Below, piece by piece: positions 8,540-21,063 of a stretch of DNA of 64,000 nt. How positions within the stretch are numbered: the first letter of the stretch is position 1; each line of letters begins with the position of its first letter. Position numbers and translations under genes: made by a program. Source of the DNA: Paenibacillus rhizophilus (GTDB taxonomy: Bacteria; Bacillota; Bacilli; Paenibacillales; Paenibacillaceae); assembly GCF_003854965.1 (NCBI RefSeq), contig NZ_RQPI01000009.1, forward strand, positions 124,001-188,000, read 5' to 3'. The notes beneath the pieces were generated by a model. That model saw only the letters and a list, made by a program, of their open reading frames with translations, was not told where the DNA came from and ran no database searches.

Positions 8540-9721
8540 ATGTCCAAGATTAAAGTAATGACGATTTTCGGCGTCCGTCCCGAAGCGATCAAGATGGCTC
8601 CGCTGGTGCTTGAGCTTCAAAAGCATCCCGAGCATATCGAATCGCTCGTTTGCGTGACGGCCCAGCACCGGCAGCTCCTCGACCAGGTGCTGGAGGTGTT
8701 CAATATAGTACCCGATTACGATTTGGACGTCATGAAGGATCGGCAGACGCTGAACGAGATTACCATCCGTGTTCTTGAAGGACTGGAACCTGTACTGCGG
8801 GAAGCGCGGCCTGATCTTGTGCTAGTGCACGGAGACACGCTGACCACTTTTTTGGCAAGCTATGCATCCTTTTTGCAGCAAATTCAGGTAGGGCACGTAG
8901 AAGCGGGTCTGCGTACCTGGAACAAACTGTCCCCTTATCCCGAGGAAATGAACCGTCAGCTGACCGGCGTGCTCGCCGATTTGCACTTCGCTCCGACCGA
9001 CTGGTCGGCAGGGAATTTGAGACATGAAAACAAAAAAGAATCAAGTGTTTATATCACAGGCAATACTGTGACCGATGTGTTTCAATATACCGTACAGCCG
9101 GGCTACCGGCATCCGGTACTGGAATGGGCTTCAGGAAAAAGACTTATTTTGATGACGGCGCACCGCAGGGAATCCCAAGGCGAACCGCACCGTCATATTT
9201 TCCGTGCCGTCAAAAGAATTGCTGATGAATTCGAAGATGTCGCCATCTGTTATCCCGTGCATCCGAGTCCCGCGGTTAAGGAACCGGCGTACGAGATTTT
9301 GGGCGGACATCCCCGAATCAAGCTGATCGATCCGCTGGATGTCGTGGACTTGCACAATTTTTATCCGCATACCCACTTGATTTTGACCGATTCCGGCGGC
9401 TTGCAGGAGGAAGCTCCATCTTTTGGAGTTCCTGTTCTCGTGCTGCGCGACACAACGGAGCGCCCGGAAGGCATCGAGGCCGGAACGCTTGAACTGGTGG
9501 GTACGGACGAGGAGAAGGTGTATCAACGGACACATGCTTTGTTGACTGATCAGGATCTCTATCAGTCCATGAGCCGGGCCGCCAACCCGTATGGAGACGG
9601 TAAAGCATCTGGGCGAATTGTCAGTGCGATTTTGCACCATTTCGGAGTAAATGAAGAGCGTCCAGAGCAGTTTCACAGAATGTTCACAAATGGTTCGGAG
9701 GCACCCGAAGTCAAACGGTGA
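8540..9721 (+). CDS. mnaA: UDP-N-acetylglucosamine 2-epimerase (non-hydrolysing)
   Basis: 393 aa. It converts UDP-GlcNAc to UDP-ManNAc, the donor for the linkage unit or repeat of wall polymers. Family signatures are IFGVRPEAIKMAPLV, HVEAGLRTWNKLSPYPEEMNR, TAHRRES and TDSGGLQEEAPSFG. It is 33 bp behind upp. Its product would feed the TagA-type ManNAc transferase at 31,377, so it links this part of the window with the S-layer anchoring locus. Confidence 0.95.
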   Translation: MSKIKVMTIFGVRPEAIKMAPLVLELQKHPEHIESLVCVTAQHRQLLDQVLEVFNIVPDYDLDVMKDRQTLNEITIRVLEGLEPVLREARPDLVLVHGDTLTTFLASYASFLQQIQVGHVEAGLRTWNKLSPYPEEMNRQLTGVLADLHFAPTDWSAGNLRHENKKESSVYITGNTVTDVFQYTVQPGYRHPVLEWASGKRLILMTAHRRESQGEPHRHIFRAVKRIADEFEDVAICYPVHPSPAVKEPAYEILGGHPRIKLIDPLDVVDLHNFYPHTHLILTDSGGLQEEAPSFGVPVLVLRDTTERPEGIEAGTLELVGTDEEKVYQRTHALLTDQDLYQSMSRAANPYGDGKASGRIVSAILHHFGVNEERPEQFHRMFTNGSEAPEVKR

Positions 9722-9829
9722 AAGAGTTTTGAATAGTATACAGTAAAACTGTACGGTTTATATGGTTTTGGAATGTTTTGCTGTGATTATTTTCATACTT
9801 TCAGTTATTTTGCGCTCTGCTGCGTTAGT

Positions 9830-9859
9830 TTGACAAACTCTTGTAACATTCAGTAAAAT
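9830..9859 (+). promoter_or_regulatory. promoter of the atp operon
   Basis: TTGACA (9830-9835), an 18-bp spacer and TAAAAT (9854-9859), 28 bp ahead of the first atp gene. Confidence 0.55.
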
Positions 9860-9886
9860 GAATTGGAATTCCAAGGGTGGGGTACT

Positions 9887-10141
9887 ATGAAACAGCCTGA
9901 ACAACCGAATAATGGAGAACAAAACATGGGCAAATCGCTTAGGGCCATGGGCCTTGTCAGTGCGATAGGAGTCGATCTAGCAGGCTGTACCTTAGGAGGC
10001 TATTTTCTGGGGAACTGGCTGGGAGGCAAGTGGGGAAACCCGGGACTTTGGATCGGTGTGGGCGTTCTCTTCGGCATGTTATCAGGGGCGGCAAGCATAA
10101 TCGCTGTTATTAAGAGGGTGATGAAGGAAAGCGATGAGTGA
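9887..10141 (+). CDS. atpZ: AtpZ/AtpI family small membrane protein
   Basis: 84 aa, two membrane segments (about residues 26-45 and 54-75) with Gly-rich GGYFLGNWLGGKWG between them. It is first in the atp operon, where Firmicutes often encode AtpZ before AtpI. The pair has been linked to Mg/Ca transport or to assembly of the c-ring. The ATG at 9887 has AAGGGTGGGG upstream. It overlaps atpI by 8 bp. Confidence 0.75.
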   Translation: MKQPEQPNNGEQNMGKSLRAMGLVSAIGVDLAGCTLGGYFLGNWLGGKWGNPGLWIGVGVLFGMLSGAASIIAVIKRVMKESDE

Positions 10142-10505
10142 CACATTTAAGCTGAACAGGCTGCTGTTAGCAACCATGATGGGGATGATAGCGGTTTGTC
10201 TTGTCATCGCGGAGCTGTTGCCTCATCACCGCACGGTTTTTTATGGAGTAATGCTAGGTTCCGCCGTCAGCTGTCTGAACGTCTTGCATACGGGTTACAG
10301 GGTAAGCCGCGTTACCCGGAATTTGACGGAAGGGCGCAAGGGGGCGGGCTTCGGTTTTGGCGTGAGAATCGCAACCTCCATTCTTGCAATTATGCTGGCG
10401 CTGAAGTTTCCGCATCTCTTCAATGAAATTGCGGTGTGCGCAAGTTTGGTAATTGGCCAATTTTTGGTTTTAATTATAAGTGCTGTTCTTATGTTGAAAA
10501 AATGA
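10134..10505 (+). CDS. atpI: ATP synthase protein I
   Basis: 123 aa with four hydrophobic segments, the usual AtpI layout (segments near residues 8-28, 33-50, 74-90, 96-120). It overlaps the end of atpZ (ATGAGTGA), which suggests translational coupling. AtpI acts in c-ring assembly and is not part of the final enzyme. Confidence 0.85.
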   Translation: MSDTFKLNRLLLATMMGMIAVCLVIAELLPHHRTVFYGVMLGSAVSCLNVLHTGYRVSRVTRNLTEGRKGAGFGFGVRIATSILAIMLALKFPHLFNEIAVCASLVIGQFLVLIISAVLMLKK

Positions 10506-10539
10506 TTGAACCTTCCTGCTGAGAAAGGGGTGAGTAAAC

Positions 10540-11358
10540 ATGCATGAATCGCCGATTATTAATTTGGCGGGACAAGAGATAGACCTTTCCATCGTACTGA
10601 TGCTGATTGTGACCTGCGCCATCGTCTTCCTTATCGCCCGTCTGGCTACGCGCAATTTGTCCGTGGAGAATCCCGGGAAGATGCAGAACTTCCTGGAATG
10701 GGTGGTCGAGTTCGTTCAGGGCCTGATCTCCAGTACGATGGATCTTAAGAAGGGCAAGCCTTTTCTGTCCCTCGGTATGACGCTGATTATGTTTATCTTC
10801 GTCGGCAATATGCTCGGACTTCCGTTCAGTATTGTGACGGAGTATCACGATGCGAGCAAGGCCCATATTTTCGGCCATGAGCTTGTGACCGTAACGGAGA
10901 AGCTACATACAGAAGAGGCTGCACACCCTGGAGAAGAAGCGGAAATTGGAGTGGCTTGGTGGAAATCTCCGACGGCCGACCCGGCGGTTGCTTTGGGACT
11001 GGCCGGTTTGATTTTCGTAATGGTTCACTTCCTGGGGCTTACCCGGAATACGAAGGGGTACCTGAAACACTATTTCCAGCCGTTCTGGTTCTTCTTCCCC
11101 ATCAACCTTATTGAGCAGTTCTCCAAGCTGCTCACGCACGGCATGCGTCTATTCGGTAATATTTTTGCCGGTGAAGTGCTGATTTCGGTGCTGGTACAGC
11201 TGGGATCATCGGGACCTATCGGAACCGTTGCCTCTATTCCGTTCCTTGTGATTTGGCAGGGCTTCAGTATATTTGTCGGTTCTATCCAGGCTTTCGTCTT
11301 TACGATTTTGACATTCGTGTACATTTCTCAAGCAATCGACACTCACGAAGAGCATTAA
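10540..11358 (+). CDS. atpB: F1Fo ATP synthase subunit a
   Basis: 272 aa membrane protein forming the proton half-channels against the c-ring. The essential arginine lies in HGMRLFGNIFAGEVL near residue 203. The C-terminal AFVFTILTFVYISQAI is typical. An Ala/Glu-rich loop near residues 115-145 is a longer than usual hydrophilic insert. Confidence 0.97.
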   Translation: MHESPIINLAGQEIDLSIVLMLIVTCAIVFLIARLATRNLSVENPGKMQNFLEWVVEFVQGLISSTMDLKKGKPFLSLGMTLIMFIFVGNMLGLPFSIVTEYHDASKAHIFGHELVTVTEKLHTEEAAHPGEEAEIGVAWWKSPTADPAVALGLAGLIFVMVHFLGLTRNTKGYLKHYFQPFWFFFPINLIEQFSKLLTHGMRLFGNIFAGEVLISVLVQLGSSGPIGTVASIPFLVIWQGFSIFVGSIQAFVFTILTFVYISQAIDTHEEH

Positions 11359-11404
11359 TTCCGGGTTGGGCGCGTGGTTAGCGTCCGTCTCTGAAATAAA
11401 TTAA

Positions 11405-11665
<261 letters not shown>

Positions 11666-11780
11666 TTTAATTGCACATAACTTGGCGGGGAAGGCCACGG
11701 CCCTCCGCGCTTTCTTTTTGGGCAAGAGCCTTATCTATAGTATTTCGATTAACGAAGTTACCGGAAAGGAGTGACCCTAA

Positions 11781-12269
11781 TTGAGTTTTTCAATTCCATC
11801 CCTCGTCCTGGCGCTGATCGCTTTTCTAATCTTGTATTTTCTGCTTAACAAATACGCTTTCGGCCCCTTGTTCTCCGTTATGGAGAAACGGCGCGAGCTT
11901 GTATTGCAGCAAATTAATGAAGCTTCGCAGACGCGCGAGCAGGCGGTCGCTTACGTAGAGGAACAGAAGCAGGCTCTCCAAGATGCCCGCAAAGAAGCTT
12001 ACGATATTATCGAGCAGTCCAGACAGACGAGCAGTAAGCAAACCGAACAGTTGCTTGAACAGGCAAAGGCGGAAGCGGCTCGAATCAAGGAAGAAGCCGT
12101 TCGCGACATTCAGAGCGAAAAGAACAAGGCCGTCGAGGCGCTCCGCAGCGAGCTCGGTTCGGCATCCGTAAAAATCGCATCCAAGCTGCTTGAGAAGGAA
12201 GTCAGCTCGGACGCCGCGCAGGAGGAGCTCGTTGATCAGTACCTCAAAGAGGTTGGGGGCAGATCATGA
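11781..12269 (+). CDS. atpF: F1Fo ATP synthase subunit b
   Basis: 162 aa. One N-terminal membrane helix (about residues 5-25) is followed by a long charged coiled-coil that forms the peripheral stalk. The start is TTG, set by GGAAAGGAG upstream. The stop overlaps the atpH start by 4 bp. Confidence 0.95.
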   Translation: MSFSIPSLVLALIAFLILYFLLNKYAFGPLFSVMEKRRELVLQQINEASQTREQAVAYVEEQKQALQDARKEAYDIIEQSRQTSSKQTEQLLEQAKAEAARIKEEAVRDIQSEKNKAVEALRSELGSASVKIASKLLEKEVSSDAAQEELVDQYLKEVGGRS

Positions 12270-12817
12270 GTCAGGATACGGTAGTCGCCAAAAGATACGC
12301 GAAGGCATTGTTCGAGGTGGCTTTTGAAGAGAAGAAGACGCTGGAAGTGGAAGAAGAGCTGAAAGCCCTGGTTTCCGCGCTGGCTTCGGATACCGATCTT
12401 CAAAGATTCATCAGCACCCCGAAGATTTCGGGGGAAGACAAGCTCGCTGTGCTCAAGAACACGCTGAATGGCAAGCTCTCGACGCTTGTAATCAACACGC
12501 TTGAACTTCTCGTGGAGCGCGGCAGAATGAGCATTCTTTCGGACCTTCTGGACAGCTACATCAAGATTGAAGGCGAAAGCTTAGGGTTGGCCGACGCTAC
12601 CGTGTACTCCACCTACAAGCTGGACGAACGGGAAATGAAGGCTGTTGCCGAAGAGTTCGGCACCTTGTCCGGCCGGACAATCCGCGCTGCCAATGTAGTC
12701 GACAAAAGCCTGCTGGGCGGACTTAAAGTGGTCATCGGCGATACGCTGTACGACGGCAGTCTTGCCGGCAAGCTGGAACGTCTGGAAAAATCCTTTAACG
12801 ATAAGCATAGAAGATAG
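12266..12817 (+). CDS. atpH: F1Fo ATP synthase subunit delta
   Basis: 183 aa, soluble. It joins the peripheral stalk to F1. The N-terminal VAKRYAKALFEVA and C-terminal DKSLLGGLKVVIGDTLYDGS are family signatures. Coupled by ATGA overlap to atpF. Confidence 0.96.
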   Translation: MSQDTVVAKRYAKALFEVAFEEKKTLEVEEELKALVSALASDTDLQRFISTPKISGEDKLAVLKNTLNGKLSTLVINTLELLVERGRMSILSDLLDSYIKIEGESLGLADATVYSTYKLDEREMKAVAEEFGTLSGRTIRAANVVDKSLLGGLKVVIGDTLYDGSLAGKLERLEKSFNDKHRR

Positions 12818-12823
12818 GGGTGA

Positions 12824-14341
<1,518 letters not shown>

Positions 14342-14420
14342 GGGATTGGCCTAACGCAATTAATAAGGAAAAGGGGTATGATGCCGGGCTTTCGGGCTTG
14401 TCCCGGGCTTGGCGGTACTC

Positions 14421-14492
14421 ACGAAGTAAGCTTTGGCTTCACCAAAGCTTATAGGATTAGGCTTACGAAGTAGCTTTTGCACGGCAAAAGTT
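14421..14492. repeat. duplicated hairpin element between atpA and atpG
   Basis: Two copies of ACGAAGTA (14421-14428 and 14465-14472) are each followed by a hairpin. The first is TAAGCTTTGG / CCAAAGCTTA (14427-14451, perfect 10-bp arms). The second is AGCTTTTGC / GCAAAAGTT (14472-14492). The second ends just before the atpG ribosome site. It may be a member of a genome-wide intergenic repeat family or an RNA processing site; neither can be tested here. Confidence 0.75.
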
Positions 14493-14508
14493 TTAAGGTG
14501 GTGAAATC

Positions 14509-15387
14509 ATGGCAAGAAGCATGCGTGATATTAAACGTCAAATCAAAAGCGTTCAGAACACCAGACAAATCACCAAAGCGATGGAAATGGTCGCCGCCTC
14601 CAAGCTTAGAAAGGCTCAGGAGAAAGCGGAAGCGGCCCGCCCTTATTCGCAGAAGCTGAAAGAAGTCGTGTCGAATATCGCTGCCGGCACGAAAGGAATC
14701 CAGCATCCCATGCTGGTGAGCCGTCCCGTCAAGAAAACCGGTTATATCGTCGTCACTTCGGATCGCGGCCTTGCCGGGGGCTACAACGCCAATATTTTGC
14801 GCAAAGTGACAACCCTTATCCAGGAGCGTCACAAGTCCAAGGATGAATACGGTCTGTTTGTCATCGGCCGCAAAGGCCGCGACTTCCTGCGTCGGCGTAA
14901 TTATCCGATCACCGAGGAAGTCACCGATCTTTCCGATACCCCTTCCTTCTCCGACATTAAATCGATCGCCTATGCGGCGGTGGGGCAATTCGAAGAAGGC
15001 ATGTTCGATGAGATCTATATATGCTATAACGTGTTTGTCAATCCGATCAGCCAAATTCCGACTGTGGAACGGCTTCTTCCGATGGATGGAGCCCTGCAGA
15101 CGGAGGAATCTCAAGGTCATGAGCTCAAAGCGGGCTATGAATACGAGCCGTCGCCGGAAGGCGTGCTGGAGGTTCTGCTGCCCAAGTATGCGGAGACTTT
15201 GATTTACAGCGCCATCCTCGACGGCAAAGCCAGCGAGCTTGGCGCCAAGATGACGGCAATGGGCAGTGCGACCAAGAATGCCTCGAAAATGATCGGAAAT
15301 CTGACGCTTACGTACAACCGTGCCCGTCAGGCGGCTATTACTCAGGAAATTACCGAGATCGTAGCGGGTGCCAACGCGCAGTCTTAA
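14509..15387 (+). CDS. atpG: F1Fo ATP synthase subunit gamma
   Basis: 292 aa, the rotating central shaft. The N-terminal DIKRQIKSVQNTRQITKAME and the C-terminal TLTYNRARQAAITQEITEI helices form the coiled-coil; the middle has VTSDRGLAGGYN. A start with AAGGTGGTG upstream follows the hairpin repeat. Confidence 0.97.
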   Translation: MARSMRDIKRQIKSVQNTRQITKAMEMVAASKLRKAQEKAEAARPYSQKLKEVVSNIAAGTKGIQHPMLVSRPVKKTGYIVVTSDRGLAGGYNANILRKVTTLIQERHKSKDEYGLFVIGRKGRDFLRRRNYPITEEVTDLSDTPSFSDIKSIAYAAVGQFEEGMFDEIYICYNVFVNPISQIPTVERLLPMDGALQTEESQGHELKAGYEYEPSPEGVLEVLLPKYAETLIYSAILDGKASELGAKMTAMGSATKNASKMIGNLTLTYNRARQAAITQEITEIVAGANAQS

Positions 15388-15430
15388 TATAAGAAAGGAT
15401 AAGCTGCTGGCTTAACCTTTGTCTTATATT
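15386..15430 (+). repeat. long imperfect hairpin between atpG and atpD
   Basis: AATATAAGAAAGGATAAG (15386-15403) can pair with the segment 15411-15430 (ending GTCTTATATT) with few mismatches. It begins inside the atpG stop codon and lacks a T-tail, so it is not a normal terminator. It sits in a 231-bp gap that is unusually long for this operon and could be an RNA processing or stability element. The rest of the gap has a repeated ACGAGAAACG (15434, 15541) and no gene. Confidence 0.6.
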
Positions 15431-15618
15431 TATACGAGAAACGGATTCCTGAATAGCGATACATGAATCGCCGGCTTTGGAAGCATCGGCTTATAAAAGA
15501 ATTTATTTGCTGGGCGCATATCAATAGGTCTTCTATTTCGACGAGAAACGAACGCCGACTTAATAGGAAGGCGCAGTCGTTTCTTCTTGGGTAACAGTTT
15601 TCAAGGAGGGAAACATAG

Positions 15619-17019
<1,401 letters not shown>

Positions 17020-17045
17020 CCTGAAGCTTTGAGGAGGAATTCGAA

Positions 17046-17462
17046 GTGAACACCTTTTTGTTGGAAATTGTCACGCCGGATCACCTCGTATATGCCAAGC
17101 AGGTTTACAGCTTGACCGTACGGGGGGCAGAAGGCGATCTGGGCATATTGCCGGGACATGTTCCGCTTGTAACTCCGCTTCAGGTTGCACCGATGACCAT
17201 TAAATCGGACGCCGGTGTAACAACGGTCGCCGTTCATGGCGGCTTTATTGAAGTGCATAAGGATAAAGTGACCGTGCTGGCGGAAAGCGCCGAGCTGCCC
17301 AGCGATATCGATCTTGAACGCGCCGAGGCTGCCAAGGAACGGGCACAGCGCCGCTTGCAGTCCCGCGGCAAACAGGACGAGATTGATCATCGCCGAGCTG
17401 AGCTTGCGCTGCAGCGTGCGGTTACACGGATTAAAGTGTCCACCAGAAAAGGACAAAAATAA
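17046..17462 (+). CDS. atpC: F1Fo ATP synthase subunit epsilon
   Basis: 138 aa. An N-terminal beta-barrel (LEIVTPDHLVY, GDLGILPGHVPLVTPL) is followed by two C-terminal helices that can inhibit ATP hydrolysis. GTG start with GAGGAGG upstream. Last gene of the operon; a terminator follows at once. Confidence 0.97.
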   Translation: MNTFLLEIVTPDHLVYAKQVYSLTVRGAEGDLGILPGHVPLVTPLQVAPMTIKSDAGVTTVAVHGGFIEVHKDKVTVLAESAELPSDIDLERAEAAKERAQRRLQSRGKQDEIDHRRAELALQRAVTRIKVSTRKGQK

Positions 17463-17470
17463 AATGAAAT

Positions 17471-17502
17471 GCAGTCTGGCCTTGCGCCGGGCTGCTTTTT
17501 TT
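17471..17502 (+). terminator. terminator of the atp operon
   Basis: GCAGTCTGGC pairs with GCCGGGCTGC around a short loop, followed by TTTTTTT. The remaining gap to 17,734 is AT-rich and I see no gene in it. Confidence 0.85.
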
Positions 17503-17734
17503 ATTGCTGAAATTCTTGTTTTTTATTGGACTTTCTTATCGATAGCGGGTTATTTTTTAGCGACACGTCTTTAACAAAAGATGTCATTTTGTAACTTCTG
17601 GAAGGACACTATGTGTGATAGCGTTTACCTGGAGCATTTTAGTTAAAATAATGTAAAAGTACTGGATTCTTTTTCATTACGCAAGTATGATATAAGAGTC
17701 GATTTCCGAGCAAGTCTAGGTTTGGGGGGTTAGG

Positions 17735-17992
17735 ATGGATAAAATCATGGCAAACGAATTAACCAGCTCTATAGGAATCAGTGGGCTGATGTCGATGATT
17801 GTATCGCTGTTGTGTGTAGCATTATCCTGGTGGGCCCTGCAGAACCTTAAGCTGGATTTGATCATAAGATATCCCAAGAGCCCGCAAGGGCGGCTGCTTC
17901 ATTTATTGCTGGCTATCGTATTGGGGCATTTTGTGGCGGGCTTCCTGCTGGATTATCTGGGCTATAGCGTCCAAATACGCCACATGTTTTAA
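17735..17992 (+). CDS. DUF1146 (YwzB-like) membrane protein
   Basis: 85 aa with two membrane helices (about residues 16-36 and 56-76) and the family string WWALQNLKLDLIIRYPKSPQGRLLHLLL cut here to its start: the WWALQNLKLD motif and the GHFVAGFLLDYLG motif. It lies between atpC and murA, the same place as ywzB in Bacillus. Function unknown. The start has GGGGGG about 7 nt upstream. Confidence 0.8.
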   Translation: MDKIMANELTSSIGISGLMSMIVSLLCVALSWWALQNLKLDLIIRYPKSPQGRLLHLLLAIVLGHFVAGFLLDYLGYSVQIRHMF

Positions 17993-18230
17993 TGGCGGGC
18001 GGTTAGGTTATTAATGTCTTGGGCCAGATTCGTCAAAAAGCGCCGCATAATTACATTTTTTTAGGTTAAAACTTAAATCTAAGAAGTGTCCCACGCACAG
18101 CCGGGGCCAAGTAGCGGAAATCGAAGCATTTTTAAATTGACTTTTAACTAAAATTGTTACTCAAACAAGCAAGGATATGGAGAATAACACGAATGTCAGT
18201 GAAAATAATGGACGCGGAGGGAACCGAAAG

Positions 18231-19604
18231 ATGAGTAAATTTATCGTCCGCGGTGGCAAAAGATTGACCGGAAGCGTGAAAGTAAGCGGCGCTAAAAATT
18301 CCGTACTACCGATCATAGCCGCCTCTCTATTGGCAGAAGAAGGAGAAAGCGTCATTGTCGACGCGCCTCCGCTAGATGATGTATTAACAATCAGCAAGGT
18401 ACTGGAATCTCTGGGGGCGGGAGTTACATATCAGAACGATATCATTCAGGTGGATGCCCGAAATCTCTCCACTTGTGAAGCGCCCTACGAGTGGGTGCGC
18501 AAAATGCGGGCTTCTTTTTTGGTGATGGGACCTCTTTTGTCCCGATTGGGCCGTACACGTATTTCGCTGCCCGGCGGCTGCGCGATCGGAACGCGTCCCA
18601 TTGACCAGCATCTGAAAGGGTTTGAGGCCCTTGGAGCCGAGATCAGCCTGGGGCAGGGATATATCGAAGCGAAGAGCAACGGTCGGCTGCGCGGAGCCAA
18701 GATCTATCTGGACGTTGCCAGCGTCGGCGCAACCGAAAATATCATGATGGCCGCAGCCTTGGCTGAAGGCGTGACAACGATCGAGAATGCGGCGAAGGAG
18801 CCGGAAATTGTCGATTTGGCCAACTACCTGAACAGTATGGGCGCTGTCGTTCGCGGCGCGGGCACCGGCGTTATCCGGATTGAAGGGGTAGAGCGTCTGC
18901 ACGGTGTAAAACATCATGTCATTCCCGACCGGATCGAAGCGGGCACTTATATGGTGGCTGCGGCGATTACCGGCGGTGATGTCTACGTGGAAGGCGCTAT
19001 TGCCGATCATCTCGGCCCGGTTATCGCCAAGATGGAAGAGATGGGCGTCACCGTTATTCCGGGCGACAATGGCGTCCGCGTGATCAGCGATAAGCCGCTG
19101 AAGGCCGTCGACGTGAAGACTTTGCCTTATCCGGGCTTTCCGACCGATATGCAGTCTCAGATGATGGCGCTGCTGCTTCGTTCGGAAGGAACGAGCGTCA
19201 TTACGGAGACGGTCTTTGAGAACCGGTTCATGCATGTGGACGAATTCCAACTCATGAACGCGGAAATCAAGATTGAAGGACGCTCCGCGATCGTTACCGG
19301 CGACGCCCGTCTGGTCGGAGCAAAGGTCTGCGCAACGGACCTGCGTGCGGGAGCGGCGCTGATTCTGGCTGGTCTGGTCGCGGAAGGAACGACGGAAGTG
19401 AGCGGCACGCATCATATCGACCGCGGCTATGTTCATCTGGCTGAGAAGCTGTCCGGCCTTGGAGCGGACATTTGGCGCGTGACGCTGGATGAAAGTCCGG
19501 CTGATGTCGCCGCAGGAGAAACACTCAAACCGGAAACGGCCAAGAACGCCGCTGAGGAAGCGAAGCCCCGGTTCCAGGTTCAGATTCAACCGACCTGGGT
19601 ATAA
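18231..19604 (+). CDS. murA: UDP-N-acetylglucosamine 1-carboxyvinyltransferase
   Basis: 457 aa. The first committed step of peptidoglycan synthesis: PEP transfer to UDP-GlcNAc. The active-site cysteine that fosfomycin alkylates is in [16 protein letters not shown] near residue 120. [14 protein letters not shown] at the N-terminus binds substrate. ATG 18231 has GGAGGG nine nt upstream; the in-frame ATG at 18177 lacks a site. The C-terminal 35 residues extend past the usual fold. Confidence 0.96.
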   Translation: MSKFIVRGGKRLTGSVKVSGAKNSVLPIIAASLLAEEGESVIVDAPPLDDVLTISKVLESLGAGVTYQNDIIQVDARNLSTCEAPYEWVRKMRASFLVMGPLLSRLGRTRISLPGGCAIGTRPIDQHLKGFEALGAEISLGQGYIEAKSNGRLRGAKIYLDVASVGATENIMMAAALAEGVTTIENAAKEPEIVDLANYLNSMGAVVRGAGTGVIRIEGVERLHGVKHHVIPDRIEAGTYMVAAAITGGDVYVEGAIADHLGPVIAKMEEMGVTVIPGDNGVRVISDKPLKAVDVKTLPYPGFPTDMQSQMMALLLRSEGTSVITETVFENRFMHVDEFQLMNAEIKIEGRSAIVTGDARLVGAKVCATDLRAGAALILAGLVAEGTTEVSGTHHIDRGYVHLAEKLSGLGADIWRVTLDESPADVAAGETLKPETAKNAAEEAKPRFQVQIQPTWV

Positions 19605-19625
19605 CTCTCTGACAATTAAATAATA

Positions 19626-19658
19626 AGAGGTCCGTCCATACGGCGGGCCTCTTTTTTT
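19626..19658 (+). terminator. terminator after murA
   Basis: AGAGGTCCGTC and CGGCGGGCCTCT form a stem with loop CATA, followed by TTTTTT. Confidence 0.85.
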
Positions 19659-19748
19659 GAACTAAATTGTCCGCGTTTTATCGAAGCGGATATAAGGCTG
19701 GCGGCAGTGCGGGCTGGCTTCTACTCTTTCTTCTCTCGGATACTCCGT

Positions 19749-19776
19749 TCTATCAATTATCCAGGACTCATATGAT
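19749..19776 (+). promoter_or_regulatory. putative sigma-E promoter of spoIID
   Basis: CATATGAT (19769-19776) fits the mother-cell sigma-E -10 (CATAnnnT); the -35 region TCTATCA matches weakly at 13 bp spacing. spoIID is a sigma-E gene in B. subtilis. Confidence 0.4.
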
Positions 19777-19812
19777 GTAGTACGAGGATAATCAGGAGGG
19801 GAGAAGGAAGAG

Positions 19813-21003
19813 ATGAAAGATTTCCGCCCTTGGCGCCGCAAAGCGGCGCGGTGGAGACCCGGCCGCCGGAGACGCAACCTTCCGGCCCGGGTGTGGTCCA
19901 GGCGGTTGGCGCCCGCCGCCTGGCTGGCCGCGCCGCTGCTGGCGGCGCTGCTGCTGCCGCTGACGGTCGTGCACCTGCGGCACGACCCGGCGCCGCCTGC
20001 GCCGCCGGCCGCGCCGCAGCACACCGGCGCACCCGCGACGCGGGAACCGGCTGCGGCGGAAGCCGCGCAGCCGAAGGTGTCCGTCTATTTGTCGCGCACA
20101 AGGCAAATTGAAACCCTGCCGCTGGAGGACTACGTCACCGGCGTAACCGCGGCCGAGATGCCGGCCGGCTTTGAGCTCGAAGCGCTCAAAGCGCAGGCGA
20201 TCGCGGCCCGCACCTTTATCGTCCGCCGCCTGCGGGCCGGCGACCGAAGCGGCGTTCCCGTTCCGGGAGCGGATGTGACCGACACCGTAAGCCATCAGGC
20301 TTACGTCTCGTCCGCCGTGCTGGAACGGGACTGGACGAAGGCCGGCCGCAGCGCCGACCTGGCCAAGCTCCGCCGCGCAGTCCGGGAGACGCGCGGCATC
20401 GTAATGACGTATAAGGGAGAGCCGATTACGGCATCCTTTTTTGCCTCCAGCGGAGGGTTTACAGAGAATTCAGAGGATTACTGGAAGGCTGCCGTACCTT
20501 ATCTGCGGAGCGTGGCGAGTCCCTGGGACCGGGAGGTGAATCCGGAGCTTAAGGCTACCTCCACCTTCAGCGTTTCCGAGCTGAGAGAGAAGCTGGGAAT
20601 CGACGGAATCGCCGCATCGGGTGCGCGGAGAGTGCTAGCCTCCTCGGGAGGAGCGGCCGGGAAGGTAAAACCGCTCTCCGCAGACCGGATTTCCGCAGGA
20701 CTGCCGCAAATAGAGGTGTTGTCCGTTACCGCCGGACACCGGGTTAAAGAGATTTCAATTGACGGCCGGGTATTTACGGGACGCGAAGTGCGGGAGCGGC
20801 TTGGGCTTCGTTCCAGCCAGTTCACCTGGACGATGAAGAATGGGCAGATTGCCATCACGACCTACGGCAACGGCCACGGCGTCGGCATGAGCCAGTGGGG
20901 AGCGAACGGGATGGCGAAGGAGGGCGGCACGGCGACGCAAATTCTCAAACACTACTACAGCGGAATATCGTTTACGCAAGTCTCAATTCTTTTGAAAAAA
21001 TAA
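19813..21003 (+). CDS. spoIID: stage II sporulation protein D (SpoIID)
   Basis: 396 aa. A membrane-anchored lytic transglycosylase of the mother cell that works with SpoIIP and SpoIIM to dissolve septal murein for engulfment. After a basic N-terminus comes one membrane helix (about residues 36-56) and a Pro/Ala linker in a very GC-rich stretch. The SpoIID domain follows, with LEDYVTGVTAAEMP (catalytic Glu), LKAQAIAARTF and the C-terminal GNGHGVGMSQWGANGMA. Confidence 0.95.
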   Translation: MKDFRPWRRKAARWRPGRRRRNLPARVWSRRLAPAAWLAAPLLAALLLPLTVVHLRHDPAPPAPPAAPQHTGAPATREPAAAEAAQPKVSVYLSRTRQIETLPLEDYVTGVTAAEMPAGFELEALKAQAIAARTFIVRRLRAGDRSGVPVPGADVTDTVSHQAYVSSAVLERDWTKAGRSADLAKLRRAVRETRGIVMTYKGEPITASFFASSGGFTENSEDYWKAAVPYLRSVASPWDREVNPELKATSTFSVSELREKLGIDGIAASGARRVLASSGGAAGKVKPLSADRISAGLPQIEVLSVTAGHRVKEISIDGRVFTGREVRERLGLRSSQFTWTMKNGQIAITTYGNGHGVGMSQWGANGMAKEGGTATQILKHYYSGISFTQVSILLKK

Positions 21004-21015
21004 AGTGAAAGAAAC

Positions 21016-21044
21016 GTATAAAAGCGAACCGCCCGGTAACAATG
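21016..21044 (+). promoter_or_regulatory. sigma-F promoter of spoIIQ
   Basis: GTATA (21016-21020), 14-bp spacer and GGTAACAATG (21035-21044) match the sigma-F consensus at every defined position. It lies 19 bp ahead of spoIIQ, a sigma-F gene in B. subtilis. Confidence 0.75.
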
Positions 21045-21063
21045 GTTACTGAGGTGATAGCAA

